Shown here piece by piece: positions 25,861 to 34,235 of a DNA stretch of 64,000 nt (positions within the stretch are counted from its first letter, which is position 1; every line of letters begins with the position of its first letter). The DNA is from JAFDZO01 sp044226845. GTDB taxonomy: Bacteria; Bacteroidota; Ignavibacteria; Tepidaquicellales; Tepidaquicellaceae. The DNA lies in NCBI GenBank assembly GCA_044226845.1, contig JBGAGG010000001.1:62001-126000 (forward strand), written 5' to 3'. A program made the position numbers and the translations under genes. The notes below the pieces were generated by a model, which was given only the letters and a program-made list of their open reading frames with translations, made no database searches and was not told the origin of the DNA.

Positions 25861-26883
25861 ATGAAAAAAATCGGCATACTGTTCGGACAGGAAAAAACTT
25901 TTCCTCAGGCATTTGTGGATAGAGTTAACTCGAAAAACGTTGACGGCATCACAGCAGAGTTTGTAAACATCGATAAAGTTGTGCAGGGCGCGCCTTGCGG
26001 TTATGATGTTATCATCGATAGAATTTCACAGGACGTTCCTTTCTACCGCGGCTTTTTGAAGAACGCTGCTATCAGCGGAACAGCCGTGCTGAACAATCCT
26101 TTCTGGTGGAGCGCCGATGAGAAGTTTTTCAATAACGCCCTTGCTACAAAGATTGGCGTGCCGGTGCCGAAGACCGTTCTCCTTCCTTCGAACGAATTAC
26201 CACCTGATACAGCAAACGAATCATTCAAAAATCTTGCATTCCCTCTTGACTGGGAAGGCATGTTTGAATACATCGGCTTCCCTGCTTACTTCAAACCTTT
26301 TGCAGGCGGCGGATGGAAAAACGTTTATCAGATTACCGATATGGAATCATTCTTCAAAGCATACAACGAGACCAAGCAGCTTGTAATGATGCTTCAGGAA
26401 GAAATTAAGTTTGACTCTTACTTCAGATGCTACTGCATAGACAGACAGGATATAAAAATTATGCATTATGAGCCGAGAAATCCTCACCACTTAAGATACG
26501 TTGCAAACTTCGATGTAAGCCAGGAGCTGCTCGATACAATCAAAGATTATGTATTAAGAATTAATAACGGACTGGGATACGATTTCAACACAGTTGAATT
26601 CGCAGTAAGAGACGGAATTCCGATTGCGATTGACTTCTGTAACCCTGCGCCTGATGCCGATAAAGCTTCAGTCGGTGAAGAAAATTTTGAATGGGTAGTT
26701 GAAGCCGCTGCAAACATGGCAATAAGAAGAGCACAGAACCATAAAGACGGACAGAATAATCTTACATGGGGAACATTTGTAAAGAATTTTGCTAACGACG
26801 GCGCAGTAAGCGCAGAGAACGTTCACGGTAATACTGAAGGCGGCGGAGCAAAAAAAAAAGCTAAAGCAGTAAAGAAGAAATAA
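25861..26883 (+). CDS. ATP-grasp protein with lysine-rich tail
   Basis: Predicted ATP-dependent carboxylate-amine (or thiol) ligase. The N-terminal domain (1-85) resembles the pre-ATP-grasp fold (KKIGILFGQE, YDVIIDRIS, VLNNPFWWSADEKFF). The ATP-grasp core shows the glycine loop FKPFAGGGWKNVY (144-156), the adenine region MMLQEEI (176-182) and metal-binding positions in VEFAVRDGIPIAIDFCNPAPD (Glu246, Asp258, Asn261). Residues 327-340 are a Gly-then-Lys tail (GGGAKKKAKAVKKK), an odd ending that might bind nucleic acid or acidic polymers. Good ribosome binding site. First gene of a same-strand run with a YbdK-type ligase, an M29-like peptidase and another ATP-grasp. Substrate unknown. Confidence 0.75.
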   Translation: MKKIGILFGQEKTFPQAFVDRVNSKNVDGITAEFVNIDKVVQGAPCGYDVIIDRISQDVPFYRGFLKNAAISGTAVLNNPFWWSADEKFFNNALATKIGVPVPKTVLLPSNELPPDTANESFKNLAFPLDWEGMFEYIGFPAYFKPFAGGGWKNVYQITDMESFFKAYNETKQLVMMLQEEIKFDSYFRCYCIDRQDIKIMHYEPRNPHHLRYVANFDVSQELLDTIKDYVLRINNGLGYDFNTVEFAVRDGIPIAIDFCNPAPDADKASVGEENFEWVVEAAANMAIRRAQNHKDGQNNLTWGTFVKNFANDGAVSAENVHGNTEGGGAKKKAKAVKKK

Positions 26884-26886
26884 TAT

Positions 26887-26940
26887 TGAGTAGAAAGTAG
26901 TGAGTAGTGAGTATTGAGTAGTGTGTATTCAGTATTTCAG
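26887..26940. repeat. AGTAGTGAGTATTGAGTA simple repeat, copy 1
   Basis: Degenerate run of GAGTAGT/GAGTATT units immediately after the ATP-grasp stop codon. A very similar run follows another stop codon at 51943-51982. Confidence 0.6.
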
Positions 26941-27091
26941 AGTTCAGATAACAGAATGCAGATTTGTAAAAAATTTATAATTCTGAAATCTTTAATCTGA
27001 CCTCTGACTTCCAATAGTTCTGAATTTTGAATTCCCAAAGTTTTTCTTATCTTAAAAGATAAGAATTTATAAAAATAAAAAACTACCCCAT

Positions 27092-28195
27092 ATGAAAAGC
27101 AAGCTTTTCACCTTAGGAATAGAAGAAGAATTTCAGGTAATTGATCCGGTTACACGCGAACTGAAGTCACACATGAATCAGATAGTGACGACAGGACAGT
27201 CGAAACTGGCTGATCAGATTAAACCGGAAATGCATCAGGCAGTAGTTGAAGTCGGTACTATAATCTGCAGTGATATTCACATGGCGCGGCAGGAAGTTTC
27301 AAAGTTAAGAAAAGATATATCGGAAGTTGCGAAAGAATCGGGGCTGAGAATTGCCGCAGCGGGAACGCATCCGTTCTCTCACTGGAAGGACCAGGAAATT
27401 ACTGACCATCCGCGCTATCACGAAATATTAAATGAGATGCAGGAAACTGCAAGAGCAAATTTAATTTTTGGACTGCACGTTCACGTCGGTATTGATAACA
27501 GGGAAACGGGTTTGCAGCTTATGAATGCTGCGAGATATTTTCTCCCGCACATATTTGCGCTGAGCACAAACTCACCGTTCTGGTTAGGAAGAAATACTGG
27601 ATTTAAATCTTACAGAACAAAAGTATTTGATAAATTTCCACGCACAGGCATTCCGGATTTCTTTTCAAGCCTTGCTGAATATGAGAGCTATGTAAACGTT
27701 CTTATAAAAACAAAGTGCATAGATAATGCAAAGAAGATATGGTGGGATATAAGACTGCATCCGTTCTTTGATACGCTTGAATTCAGAATCTGCGATGTAC
27801 CTATGACGGTAGATGAAACAATCTCTCTTGCTGCAATAATGCAGGCAGTGATTGCAAAATTATATAAGCTGTTAAGAGCGAACTTAGGATTCAGAATTTA
27901 CAGACGCGCACTCATCATGGAAAATAAATGGAGGGCTGCAAGATACGGAATACACGGTAAGATGATTGACTTCGGAAAAGTTGAAGAAGTAGATTATAAA
28001 TTCTTAATGCATGAGCTTGTCGGATTTGTTGATGATGTGCTGGGTGACCTGGATTCACGTGAAGAGGTATATAATATTTTCAAGATAATGGAAAACGGAA
28101 CAGGCGCAGATAGACAATTGAAAGTCTACGACGAAACAAAAGACCTTAAGAAGGTTGTGGATTATATCATGGATGAAACCGTGAAAGGTTTGTAA
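27092..28195 (+). CDS. Carboxylate-amine ligase, GCS2/YbdK family
   Basis: Member of the glutamate-cysteine ligase type 2 superfamily (YbdK-like), ATP-dependent enzymes joining a carboxylate to an amine. YbdK itself has only weak glutamate-cysteine ligase activity and its true substrate is unsettled. Seen: LGIEEEFQVIDP (8-19), with the catalytic acidic run; VVEVGTIICSD (51-61); GTHPF (91-95); the metal/ATP motif GLHVHVGID (127-135); and FRICDVPMTVDETI (231-244). The 367 residues are standard. It lies 208 bases after an ATP-grasp gene and 48 bases before an M29-like peptidase. The context suggests making and trimming an unusual peptide or amide, not glutathione. Confidence 0.87.
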   Translation: MKSKLFTLGIEEEFQVIDPVTRELKSHMNQIVTTGQSKLADQIKPEMHQAVVEVGTIICSDIHMARQEVSKLRKDISEVAKESGLRIAAAGTHPFSHWKDQEITDHPRYHEILNEMQETARANLIFGLHVHVGIDNRETGLQLMNAARYFLPHIFALSTNSPFWLGRNTGFKSYRTKVFDKFPRTGIPDFFSSLAEYESYVNVLIKTKCIDNAKKIWWDIRLHPFFDTLEFRICDVPMTVDETISLAAIMQAVIAKLYKLLRANLGFRIYRRALIMENKWRAARYGIHGKMIDFGKVEEVDYKFLMHELVGFVDDVLGDLDSREEVYNIFKIMENGTGADRQLKVYDETKDLKKVVDYIMDETVKGL

Positions 28196-28243
28196 GTAAG
28201 AAGTATTTTTTAAAAACTAAAACAATAACTGACAAAATTATAC

Positions 28244-29287
28244 ATGAGTCAAATGGAAATTAACACGGAAGTTGACGCAGACCTTTTACCGGGGGCTTAT
28301 AATGCTATTAACGTTTGCTTAAGACTTAAACCTGAAGAAAGAATTACTATCATTGCAGATAACGATGCAGCTGATATCGCAAGGGCTATGGAACACGAAA
28401 TAAAAAAAGTCGGTGCAGAATTTTCTACATTCATTATTGAAGATTACACACCAAGACCTATACCGGGTGACTTACCGCAGGTCATTTTAGATGATTTAGC
28501 AAAATCGCAGGTAAGCATTTTTGCAGCCACACCGAAGATGGGTGAGCTTCGCTCACGCGCCTCTATGACTTACGTTGTTGACGCTCATAAAATAAGACAC
28601 GGCCACATGGTTAACATCAATAAGCAGATTATGATGGAAGGTATGAGAGCGGATTTTATTAAAGTAGATAAAATAAGCCAGCGCCTGATTGATATTGCAA
28701 GCAAAGCAAAAATTATAAAACACACATCCGATAACGGTACTAACATAGTCGCAGAGTTCGTACCTGAATTAAAATGGCTGAAGACATCGGGAATTATTTC
28801 TCCGGATAAATGGGGCAATCTTCCCGGTGGAGAAATTTTCACTTCACCGTGGAATGTAAACGGAACGTTTATTGTTGACGGTGTAGTAGGAGATTATCTC
28901 TGTCAGAAATACGGCGACCTTATCAACACTCCGCTTACAATTGAAATAAAAGATTCACGCATTTCAAAAATGACTTGCGACAATAAAGAATTACTCGAGG
29001 AGTTCACAGCATATACAATGACAGATGAGAACAGCAACAGAGTAGGTGAGTTTGCAATCGGCACTAACATTGCATGCAAAAATGTAATAGGAAATATTTT
29101 ACAGGATGAAAAGCTGCCTACTATACACATGGCATTCGGACATCCTTACTCAGCGCACACAGGTGCAAAGTGGAGCTCAACAACTCACATAGACTGCGTA
29201 AGCATTAAAAACAGCATCTGGTGTGATGAAATTCAGGTAATGGATAAAGGCGTATTCATGCCGGTAATTTCAGAAGGAATTTTATAA
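28244..29287 (+). CDS. M29-like aminopeptidase
   Basis: Probable metal-dependent aminopeptidase related to family M29 (aminopeptidase T/S), cytoplasmic. The N-terminal half carries the co-substrate fold (LKPEERITIIADNDA, and IFAATPKMGEL). The C-terminal half carries metal ligands: GNLPGGEIFTSPW with a conserved Glu, GEFAIGTN, and the histidines of HMAFGHPYSAH (295-305) with His315 and Asp317 in THIDC. The 347 residues are somewhat shorter than classical M29 (about 410), so it belongs to a shorter branch. Position right after the GCS2-type ligase suggests it hydrolyses or edits the product. Confidence 0.78.
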   Translation: MSQMEINTEVDADLLPGAYNAINVCLRLKPEERITIIADNDAADIARAMEHEIKKVGAEFSTFIIEDYTPRPIPGDLPQVILDDLAKSQVSIFAATPKMGELRSRASMTYVVDAHKIRHGHMVNINKQIMMEGMRADFIKVDKISQRLIDIASKAKIIKHTSDNGTNIVAEFVPELKWLKTSGIISPDKWGNLPGGEIFTSPWNVNGTFIVDGVVGDYLCQKYGDLINTPLTIEIKDSRISKMTCDNKELLEEFTAYTMTDENSNRVGEFAIGTNIACKNVIGNILQDEKLPTIHMAFGHPYSAHTGAKWSSTTHIDCVSIKNSIWCDEIQVMDKGVFMPVISEGIL

Positions 29288-29307
29288 AATCAATTTATAT
29301 ATCTCTC

Positions 29308-29706
29308 ATGAAAAAAATTATTCTCTCACTTGTATTTTTTTTATTTACGGTATTTCTTATTAACGGATGTTCAAAGAGTGATGATTCAACTGTTACTTCT
29401 ACAGGAGGTAATCGTAATCCCGAAACGCCTTCAAGTCCGATTCCTTCAAACGGTGCGACGGGAGTATCGGGCTTTATTACAGTTACCTGGAATTGCTCAG
29501 ACCCGGATGCGAATGATACATTAAGATATGATGTTTTTGCAGGAAGCACTTCTAATCCGACAACTGTCGTAGCAAGTGATATACTTAACAAAGCAGCAGA
29601 TATCGGTGTAGCAGCTCCGCACTCAACTGTTTATTGGAGAGTAACGGCAAAAGATAATCACGGCGGCTCTACAAAAGGTCCTGTATGGCAATACTCAACC
29701 CCTTAG
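29308..29706 (+). CDS. Small lipoprotein with an Ig/fibronectin-like domain
   Basis: 132-residue predicted lipoprotein. The signal (MKKIILSLVFFLFTVFLINGC) ends in a lipobox with the modified Cys at 21. It has a Ser/Thr/Pro-rich linker (22-50) and one beta-sandwich domain (about 45-130) with WNCSDPDANDTLRYDVF and VYWRVTAKDNHGGSTKGPVW. This pattern is typical of fibronectin-III-like or cadherin-like domains in FCB surface proteins. It starts 20 bases after the M29-like gene, so it may be cotranscribed; a terminator follows. Specific role unknown. Confidence 0.75.
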   Translation: MKKIILSLVFFLFTVFLINGCSKSDDSTVTSTGGNRNPETPSSPIPSNGATGVSGFITVTWNCSDPDANDTLRYDVFAGSTSNPTTVVASDILNKAADIGVAAPHSTVYWRVTAKDNHGGSTKGPVWQYSTP

Positions 29707-29718
29707 ATTTTTATAAAT

Positions 29719-29757
29719 AGCAAAGCGGAAACTTTTAAAAATTTCCGCTTTTGCTTT
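29719..29757 (+). terminator. Rho-independent terminator
   Basis: AGCAAAGCGGAAA, A/T loop, TTTCCGCTTTTGCTTTT. It follows the small lipoprotein and may split the ligase cluster into two transcripts. Confidence 0.75.
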
Positions 29758-29835
29758 TACATAAAATAACCCTTTAAAGCTTATAAAAAAATTTTACAGA
29801 GAATTTTTAAACTAACTAACTTCTCTAAATCAATT

Positions 29836-30867
29836 ATGACAAAAATAATTGCTCTTAAATTTTTTTTTCTGCTTTCCTTCCTCACAAGTCTTATTTCATT
29901 TAACGGATGCACAAATAATGACCTCATCAACTCCAATGTTGGAGGTTATGAATATTCCCTGAATGTTGTTAATTATTCAGATAATCATTTTTTTTTAGAT
30001 ACAGCATACAAAAGTAATTTTAAAGATTTTACAATTGATGGAACTCTTAATAATTCCGAGAATATAGCAAGACAGGTTTCAAACGAAAATTTTGAAGTCT
30101 GGATTCAAACAGGTAATACTACCGCAGATAGAAAATTTGCTTCACTCTTAATTGATTTACCTACTTTGCCGGTGACCGGTGATTACAACTCATCATATTA
30201 CGAACCGATGCAAATTCAGGGAAAAAGATATTTCGGAATATTCAGAAAACTTTTGTCTACAGAATTTTTGGTAAATAATCAGGCAGGGTATGTAAGTTTA
30301 AAAACTAATGTAAATGATAATGATTATATTGGAGTCTCCTATAAAGAAACCGGTACGGGAAGAATTTACGGAACGAATTCAGTTACTTACGATAGAGACA
30401 CTTTGATTCTAAAAATGATAAAAGCAGGTAACGTAAATCCTCAACATGATACAGTTGCATGGGCAATGAAGATGAAAAATATTTACCGTCTCCCTTTATC
30501 AGGTATAGTTCAAACCGGTTTTGAATTCAAGCCTTACTATGTTAGCCCTTTAACACTTCTTCCTTCAGCATATTTGCCGGGAGACGGACCATTGATGGAA
30601 GCTTTAGGATTAGGACAATACATACCCCCGGATATAACTATTTTTAATTATATACCGGGAAGAACTGTTATCCCTGAAACCGGTGACATAATATTTCCAA
30701 CACTTGAGCCGTTTAATACTACCGTAATTAATGCGTCAGGTGGAGACACTTCACTAGCTTTTAAAGACCTATATACCAAATTGAAATCAGAGGCTTATAT
30801 TTCACCTAAGGCAAATCTATATTGGTTTAGAGGTAAAGTAATAAGCCCGGGCAGCATTGCACAATAA
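29836..30867 (+). CDS. Lipoprotein made of a stand-alone SprA_N-like domain
   Basis: Predicted outer-membrane lipoprotein: signal peptide with lipobox SFNGC (Cys25). Residues 40-235 match by eye the repeated N-terminal domain of the giant T9SS translocon protein SprA/Sov. Matching segments are FTIDGTLNNSENIARQVSNENFEVWIQ, ASLLIDLP, FRKLLSTEFLVNNQAGYVSLK, DYIGVSYK, LILKMIK and WAMKMKNIYRLP. SprA itself is usually over 2000 residues with a large barrel; here there are 343 and no barrel. The C-terminal 100 residues (YLPGDGP, IPPDITIFNYIPGRTVIPETGDI, LEPFNTT) also resemble a SprA segment. It may be a paralogous accessory or plug-like subunit. It lies 12 bases upstream of the second ATP-grasp gene. 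Confidence 0.65.
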   Translation: MTKIIALKFFFLLSFLTSLISFNGCTNNDLINSNVGGYEYSLNVVNYSDNHFFLDTAYKSNFKDFTIDGTLNNSENIARQVSNENFEVWIQTGNTTADRKFASLLIDLPTLPVTGDYNSSYYEPMQIQGKRYFGIFRKLLSTEFLVNNQAGYVSLKTNVNDNDYIGVSYKETGTGRIYGTNSVTYDRDTLILKMIKAGNVNPQHDTVAWAMKMKNIYRLPLSGIVQTGFEFKPYYVSPLTLLPSAYLPGDGPLMEALGLGQYIPPDITIFNYIPGRTVIPETGDIIFPTLEPFNTTVINASGGDTSLAFKDLYTKLKSEAYISPKANLYWFRGKVISPGSIAQ

Positions 30868-30879
30868 ATAAAAAAAATA

Positions 30880-32073
30880 ATGATAAAAGAACTCAGAGAG
30901 AAATACATCAAAGAATTTACACAGGAAAAATACGAAGCCTTTGTGAAAGATATAAATTCAGCATACAAACCTATTGAGTTTAAAATTTCGGAAACTCCTG
31001 TTTTTATTCCTGCAGAGCTTCGAGATGAACTTTCCAATGCATGCATAGATATTCTGAATTTTTTGAAATCTGATGAATTTAAAAAGCTTTCTGCAAACGC
31101 TATTCCTCCGGGACTTGAAGTTCCAAACCAGGGAGAACACGCCGAGCTTCTTGCAATTGATTTCGCTGTAACAAAAGATAATAACGGTCATTATCTTCCG
31201 CAGTTAATTGAGCTGCAGGGCTTTGCATCTTTATTTTGCTATCAGGAGCTATTGGATATGAAGATGCGCGCGCACTTTGATATTCCTGAAAATTACACTC
31301 ACCGCTTTCGCGGACTTACCCATGAAACATATCTTGAGAAACTAAGGAAAACATTAATCGGAGATGAAAATCCGGAGAATGTAATATTACTTGAGATAGA
31401 ACCTGAACATCAAAAAACTGCAATTGATTTCTGGGCAACGCAAGACTGGCTTGGAATAACGCCCGTCCACATAGGAGATATTACTAAAGAAGGGAAAAAA
31501 TTGTATTACATGAAGGATGGCAAAAAAACACAGATAAAAAGAATTTATAACAGAGTAATTTATGATGAATTAAAAAACAGAAAAGATTTACAGTATAACT
31601 TTAAAATAAGTGAAGACCTTGATGTAAAATGGATAGCGCATCCGAACTGGTTTTTTAAAATCAGCAAGTACATTCTGCCGTTTATAAAAAGCAAGTATGC
31701 GCCGGATTGTATCTTCCTTAGCGAGCTGAAAGAAATGCCTGCTGATCTGGAAAATTATGTTCTGAAACCGCTGTTCTCTTTTGCAGGTGTCGGAGTTATA
31801 TTCGATGTCAAGAAAGAAGATATCGAAAACATTAAAGGCGCAGACAGAGAAAATTTTGTTCTTCAGAAGAAGATTGTTTACGCACCAGTTGTGGAAACAC
31901 TTGATGAACCTGCTAAAGTTGAAATAAGAATTTTATTTTTATGGAATGAAGGCGAAGAGCCTGTCCCTGTAATCAACTTAGTAAGAATGGGTAAAGGAAA
32001 AATGATGGGTGTGGATTTTAACAAAGGTAAAACATGGGTAGGTTCAAGTATAGGGTATTTTCCGAAAGATTGA
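30880..32073 (+). CDS. Divergent ATP-grasp-like protein
   Basis: 397-residue protein with an ATP-grasp-like C-terminal half. It shows YVLKPLFSFAGVGVIFDV (293-310, glycine loop and lysine of the ATP site), ENFVLQKKIVYAP (324-336, adenine-contact strand), and VEIRILFLWN (347-356), followed by INLVRMGKGKMMGVDFNKG with a basic and metal-binding region. The N-terminal half has QLIELQGFASLFCYQELL (108-125) and WDWLGITP-like segments and probably binds the second substrate. No signal peptide. It is 12 bases after the SprA_N-like lipoprotein, so probably one transcript. With the other ATP-grasp and the GCS2 ligase it makes three candidate ligases in 6 kb. Confidence 0.65.
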   Translation: MIKELREKYIKEFTQEKYEAFVKDINSAYKPIEFKISETPVFIPAELRDELSNACIDILNFLKSDEFKKLSANAIPPGLEVPNQGEHAELLAIDFAVTKDNNGHYLPQLIELQGFASLFCYQELLDMKMRAHFDIPENYTHRFRGLTHETYLEKLRKTLIGDENPENVILLEIEPEHQKTAIDFWATQDWLGITPVHIGDITKEGKKLYYMKDGKKTQIKRIYNRVIYDELKNRKDLQYNFKISEDLDVKWIAHPNWFFKISKYILPFIKSKYAPDCIFLSELKEMPADLENYVLKPLFSFAGVGVIFDVKKEDIENIKGADRENFVLQKKIVYAPVVETLDEPAKVEIRILFLWNEGEEPVPVINLVRMGKGKMMGVDFNKGKTWVGSSIGYFPKD

Positions 32074-32090
32074 TTTTAAATGTCGTTCCG

Positions 32091-32117
32091 TCCCGCATCA
32101 AGTGCGGGATAAACTCC
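32091..32117. repeat. Dispersed TGCGGGAT palindromic repeat, copy 3
   Basis: TCCCGCATCAAGTGCGGGA palindrome followed by TAAACTCCG, matching the arrangement at 480-496. Confidence 0.5.
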
Positions 32118-32143
32118 GGCGGTAATCCAATCATACAAAATTT

Positions 32144-32180
32144 GACCTGACAGGATTAAAAACCTGTCAGGTCTTTATTT
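32144..32180. terminator. Bidirectional terminator between convergent genes
   Basis: GACCTGACAGG, eight-base loop, CCTGTCAGGTC: an 11-base perfect stem with T-rich DNA to the right and A/T-rich DNA to the left. It serves the plus-strand ATP-grasp gene and the minus-strand ABC operon. Confidence 0.85.
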
Positions 32181-32184
32181 TAAA

Positions 32185-33285
32185 CTATTCCCACTTAAAA
32201 GTCTTCGCGGCAAGAAGATAAATCACAACTCCCCAGCCGACTAAAATTAAAATATCATTTCCAACCTGAAACAAACTAGCCCCTTCAAAAGCAATTTTTC
32301 GCAACGCTTCATTGAGATACGTTAACGGCAGTACTTTTGCTACAGGCTGCAGCCATCCCGGAAAATTTGATATAGGAAAAAATGTACCTGAGAGTAAAAA
32401 CTGCGGAAGTGTAATTAAGTTTGCTATAGGAGGAACGGCATGTTCATTCTTCGCGATTCCCGAGACTAAAAATCCGAATCCAAGAAAAACTATTAATGCA
32501 ATCACCGAAAGAACTATCATATTCAAAAACGTAACAAAGCCGTTTACCAGAGTAAACCCAAAGACTAAATTACCTATGACAATTATGATTACAGCGCTGA
32601 CAATGGAAAAAACTAACCGCGCTAAAGATTCACCAAGTATAATGTAAATTCTTTTTATCGGTGTGGCAAAAAATCTTTTCAGCACAAATGTCTGGCGTAG
32701 ATTTATAAATACGAATGCAGTTCCGAATATTCCTGCGCTTAACAGTGAGAAGCCAAGCTGACCCGGCAGAATAAAATCTATCGTTTTATATTTTCTTCCT
32801 TCTACAATCTGTTCATTCAGTCTCGCAAGCGGAATATCCATAGTAAACTTAGACAGATTTATTTTATCAACGACATCATTCAGGATCATTTTTATGACAC
32901 TGCCTCTATCCATTGAAGCAGAGCTGGTTTTAAGAGTAACATTGTAAGAAGGCTTATTATCAACAAATCCCTTTGAAATACTTATCACTCCGTCTATCTG
33001 TCCTTTTTCAAGTTTTGTTTTCAACTCTTCATCAGACATATCTGTTTTCAGTTTTATAGTCTTAATATTCTGAATCGACTGAATGATGGGATTATCCATA
33101 TCAGAATTTTTCTCAACGGCAAGGTCAACTGAAAATCCGCCGCCGCCGATAAATCCGAACACTACAATAAAAATCAAAGGAAAAAGCAGGTTGAAAACAA
33201 TTGCTGAAGGATTTCTTGTCATTACTTTTAAGCTTGCTGTTGAAATTGCAAGCATTGCTCTTATCTGGCTATATTTTTTTTCCAT
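32185..33285 (-). CDS. ABC-2 type transporter permease
   Basis: Inner-membrane permease of an ABC exporter. It has one N-terminal membrane helix (about 26-46), a large extracytoplasmic domain (about 50-170, with IKLKTDMSDEELKTKLEKGQIDGVI) and five further membrane segments in the C-terminal half. The C-terminal signature LPQFLLSGTFFPISNFPGWLQPVAKVLPLTY is typical of ABC-2/YhhJ-like permeases. The 366 residues are normal. Its start overlaps the stop of the ATPase gene (ATGA), so the two are translationally coupled. Substrate cannot be inferred; drug or lipid-like molecules are common for this type. Confidence 0.87.
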   Translation of the reverse strand: MEKKYSQIRAMLAISTASLKVMTRNPSAIVFNLLFPLIFIVVFGFIGGGGFSVDLAVEKNSDMDNPIIQSIQNIKTIKLKTDMSDEELKTKLEKGQIDGVISISKGFVDNKPSYNVTLKTSSASMDRGSVIKMILNDVVDKINLSKFTMDIPLARLNEQIVEGRKYKTIDFILPGQLGFSLLSAGIFGTAFVFINLRQTFVLKRFFATPIKRIYIILGESLARLVFSIVSAVIIIVIGNLVFGFTLVNGFVTFLNMIVLSVIALIVFLGFGFLVSGIAKNEHAVPPIANLITLPQFLLSGTFFPISNFPGWLQPVAKVLPLTYLNEALRKIAFEGASLFQVGNDILILVGWGVVIYLLAAKTFKWE

Positions 33286-34043
33286 TATTCGTCCCTTAAT
33301 TCCTTTCCTGTTAAATCTATAAATACATCTTCAAGTGTTGCTTCTTTTACAGCGGTGTTTCTTTTAAAACCTTTTTTTATCAGGTGGTCAATTAGATTTG
33401 CAGGAGTATCTATTGTAATTATTTTTCCTTTATCTATTATACCTACCCGTTCGCACAAAACTTCCGCCTCATCCATATAGTGAGTTGTAAGCAGTACGGT
33501 CGTTCCTTTATTTTTAATTTCGGAAATAAGGTCCCATAGATTTCTTCTTGCCTGCGGGTCGAGTCCTGTAGTCGGCTCATCGAGGAAAATAACTTTTGGT
33601 GAATTTATAAGAGTAGTGGCTATTGAAAATCTCTGTTTCTGTCCGCCGGAAAGCTCTTTGAATTTTGCCTTCGCTTTCTCGCGCAGATCAACAAGGTCGA
33701 GCATTTCCAAAGGCTTTACGTTAACATTATAAAGTCCTGCAAATAAGTTCAGCAGCTCGGTTAAAGTGAGATTAGGATAATATCCCGCTGCCTGAAGCTG
33801 GACGCCAATTATACTTTTAATTTCATTGGGAGATTTATCAAGAGAAAGTCCGCAAACATTTACCTCTCCGGAAGTTTTCTCGCGGAGAGTCTCCATTATT
33901 TCGAGTGTAGTTGTTTTGCCTGCGCCGTTAGGACCAAGCAGTCCGAAAATTTCACCTTCCTTCACTTCGAATGAAATACCGTCAACAGCTACTAAGTCAT
34001 CATATTTTTTAATGAGGTTCTTTACCTCTATTATATTGCTCAA
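33285..34043 (-). CDS. ABC transporter ATP-binding protein
   Basis: ATPase partner of the permease directly downstream. Visible are Walker A GPNGAGKTT (38-46), the Q-loop in GVQLQAAGYYPNLT, the signature LSGGQKQRFS, Walker B VIFLDEPTTGLDP and the switch histidine in LLTTHYMDEAE. A short C-terminal segment (TAVKEATLEDVFIDLTGKELRDE) is typical of the ABC-2 exporter ATPase subfamily. The 252 residues are normal. An orphan terminator-like hairpin lies about 40 bases upstream of its start, which could attenuate expression. Confidence 0.92.
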   Translation of the reverse strand: MSNIIEVKNLIKKYDDLVAVDGISFEVKEGEIFGLLGPNGAGKTTTLEIMETLREKTSGEVNVCGLSLDKSPNEIKSIIGVQLQAAGYYPNLTLTELLNLFAGLYNVNVKPLEMLDLVDLREKAKAKFKELSGGQKQRFSIATTLINSPKVIFLDEPTTGLDPQARRNLWDLISEIKNKGTTVLLTTHYMDEAEVLCERVGIIDKGKIITIDTPANLIDHLIKKGFKRNTAVKEATLEDVFIDLTGKELRDE

Positions 34044-34082
34044 GTTAATTTTTAGATTGCATTAAAATACGGTTTAAAACAA

Positions 34083-34112
34083 AAAAGGTTAAGAGAAATA
34101 TCTTAACCTTAA
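34083..34112 (-). terminator. Orphan terminator-like hairpin upstream of the ABC operon
   Basis: Minus strand: AAGGTTAAGA, six-base loop, TCTTAACCTT followed by a T-run, 40 bases before the ATPase start codon. No gene ends here on the minus strand, so it may be an attenuator in the leader, or a relic. Confidence 0.6.
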
Positions 34113-34235
34113 AAAATGATGTAAAATATTTTAATTCTTGAAAATTATTGCATTTCAATTTCTCGTTGAATTCCAAATTTTCTTTCTGTCAATTATCTTT
34201 ACTCAATATAATATAAACAATAGACAGGCAAGATT

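Noticed and set aside
26887..26940. Possible CRISPR-like or tRNA-like repeat at the GAGTAGT run
   Set aside because: Units are too short and irregular, with no spacers, and no cloverleaf can be formed.
31801..32073. Reading the divergent ATP-grasp as a glutathione synthetase
   Set aside because: The order of motifs and the N-terminal half do not fit glutathione synthetase, so only the fold is claimed.
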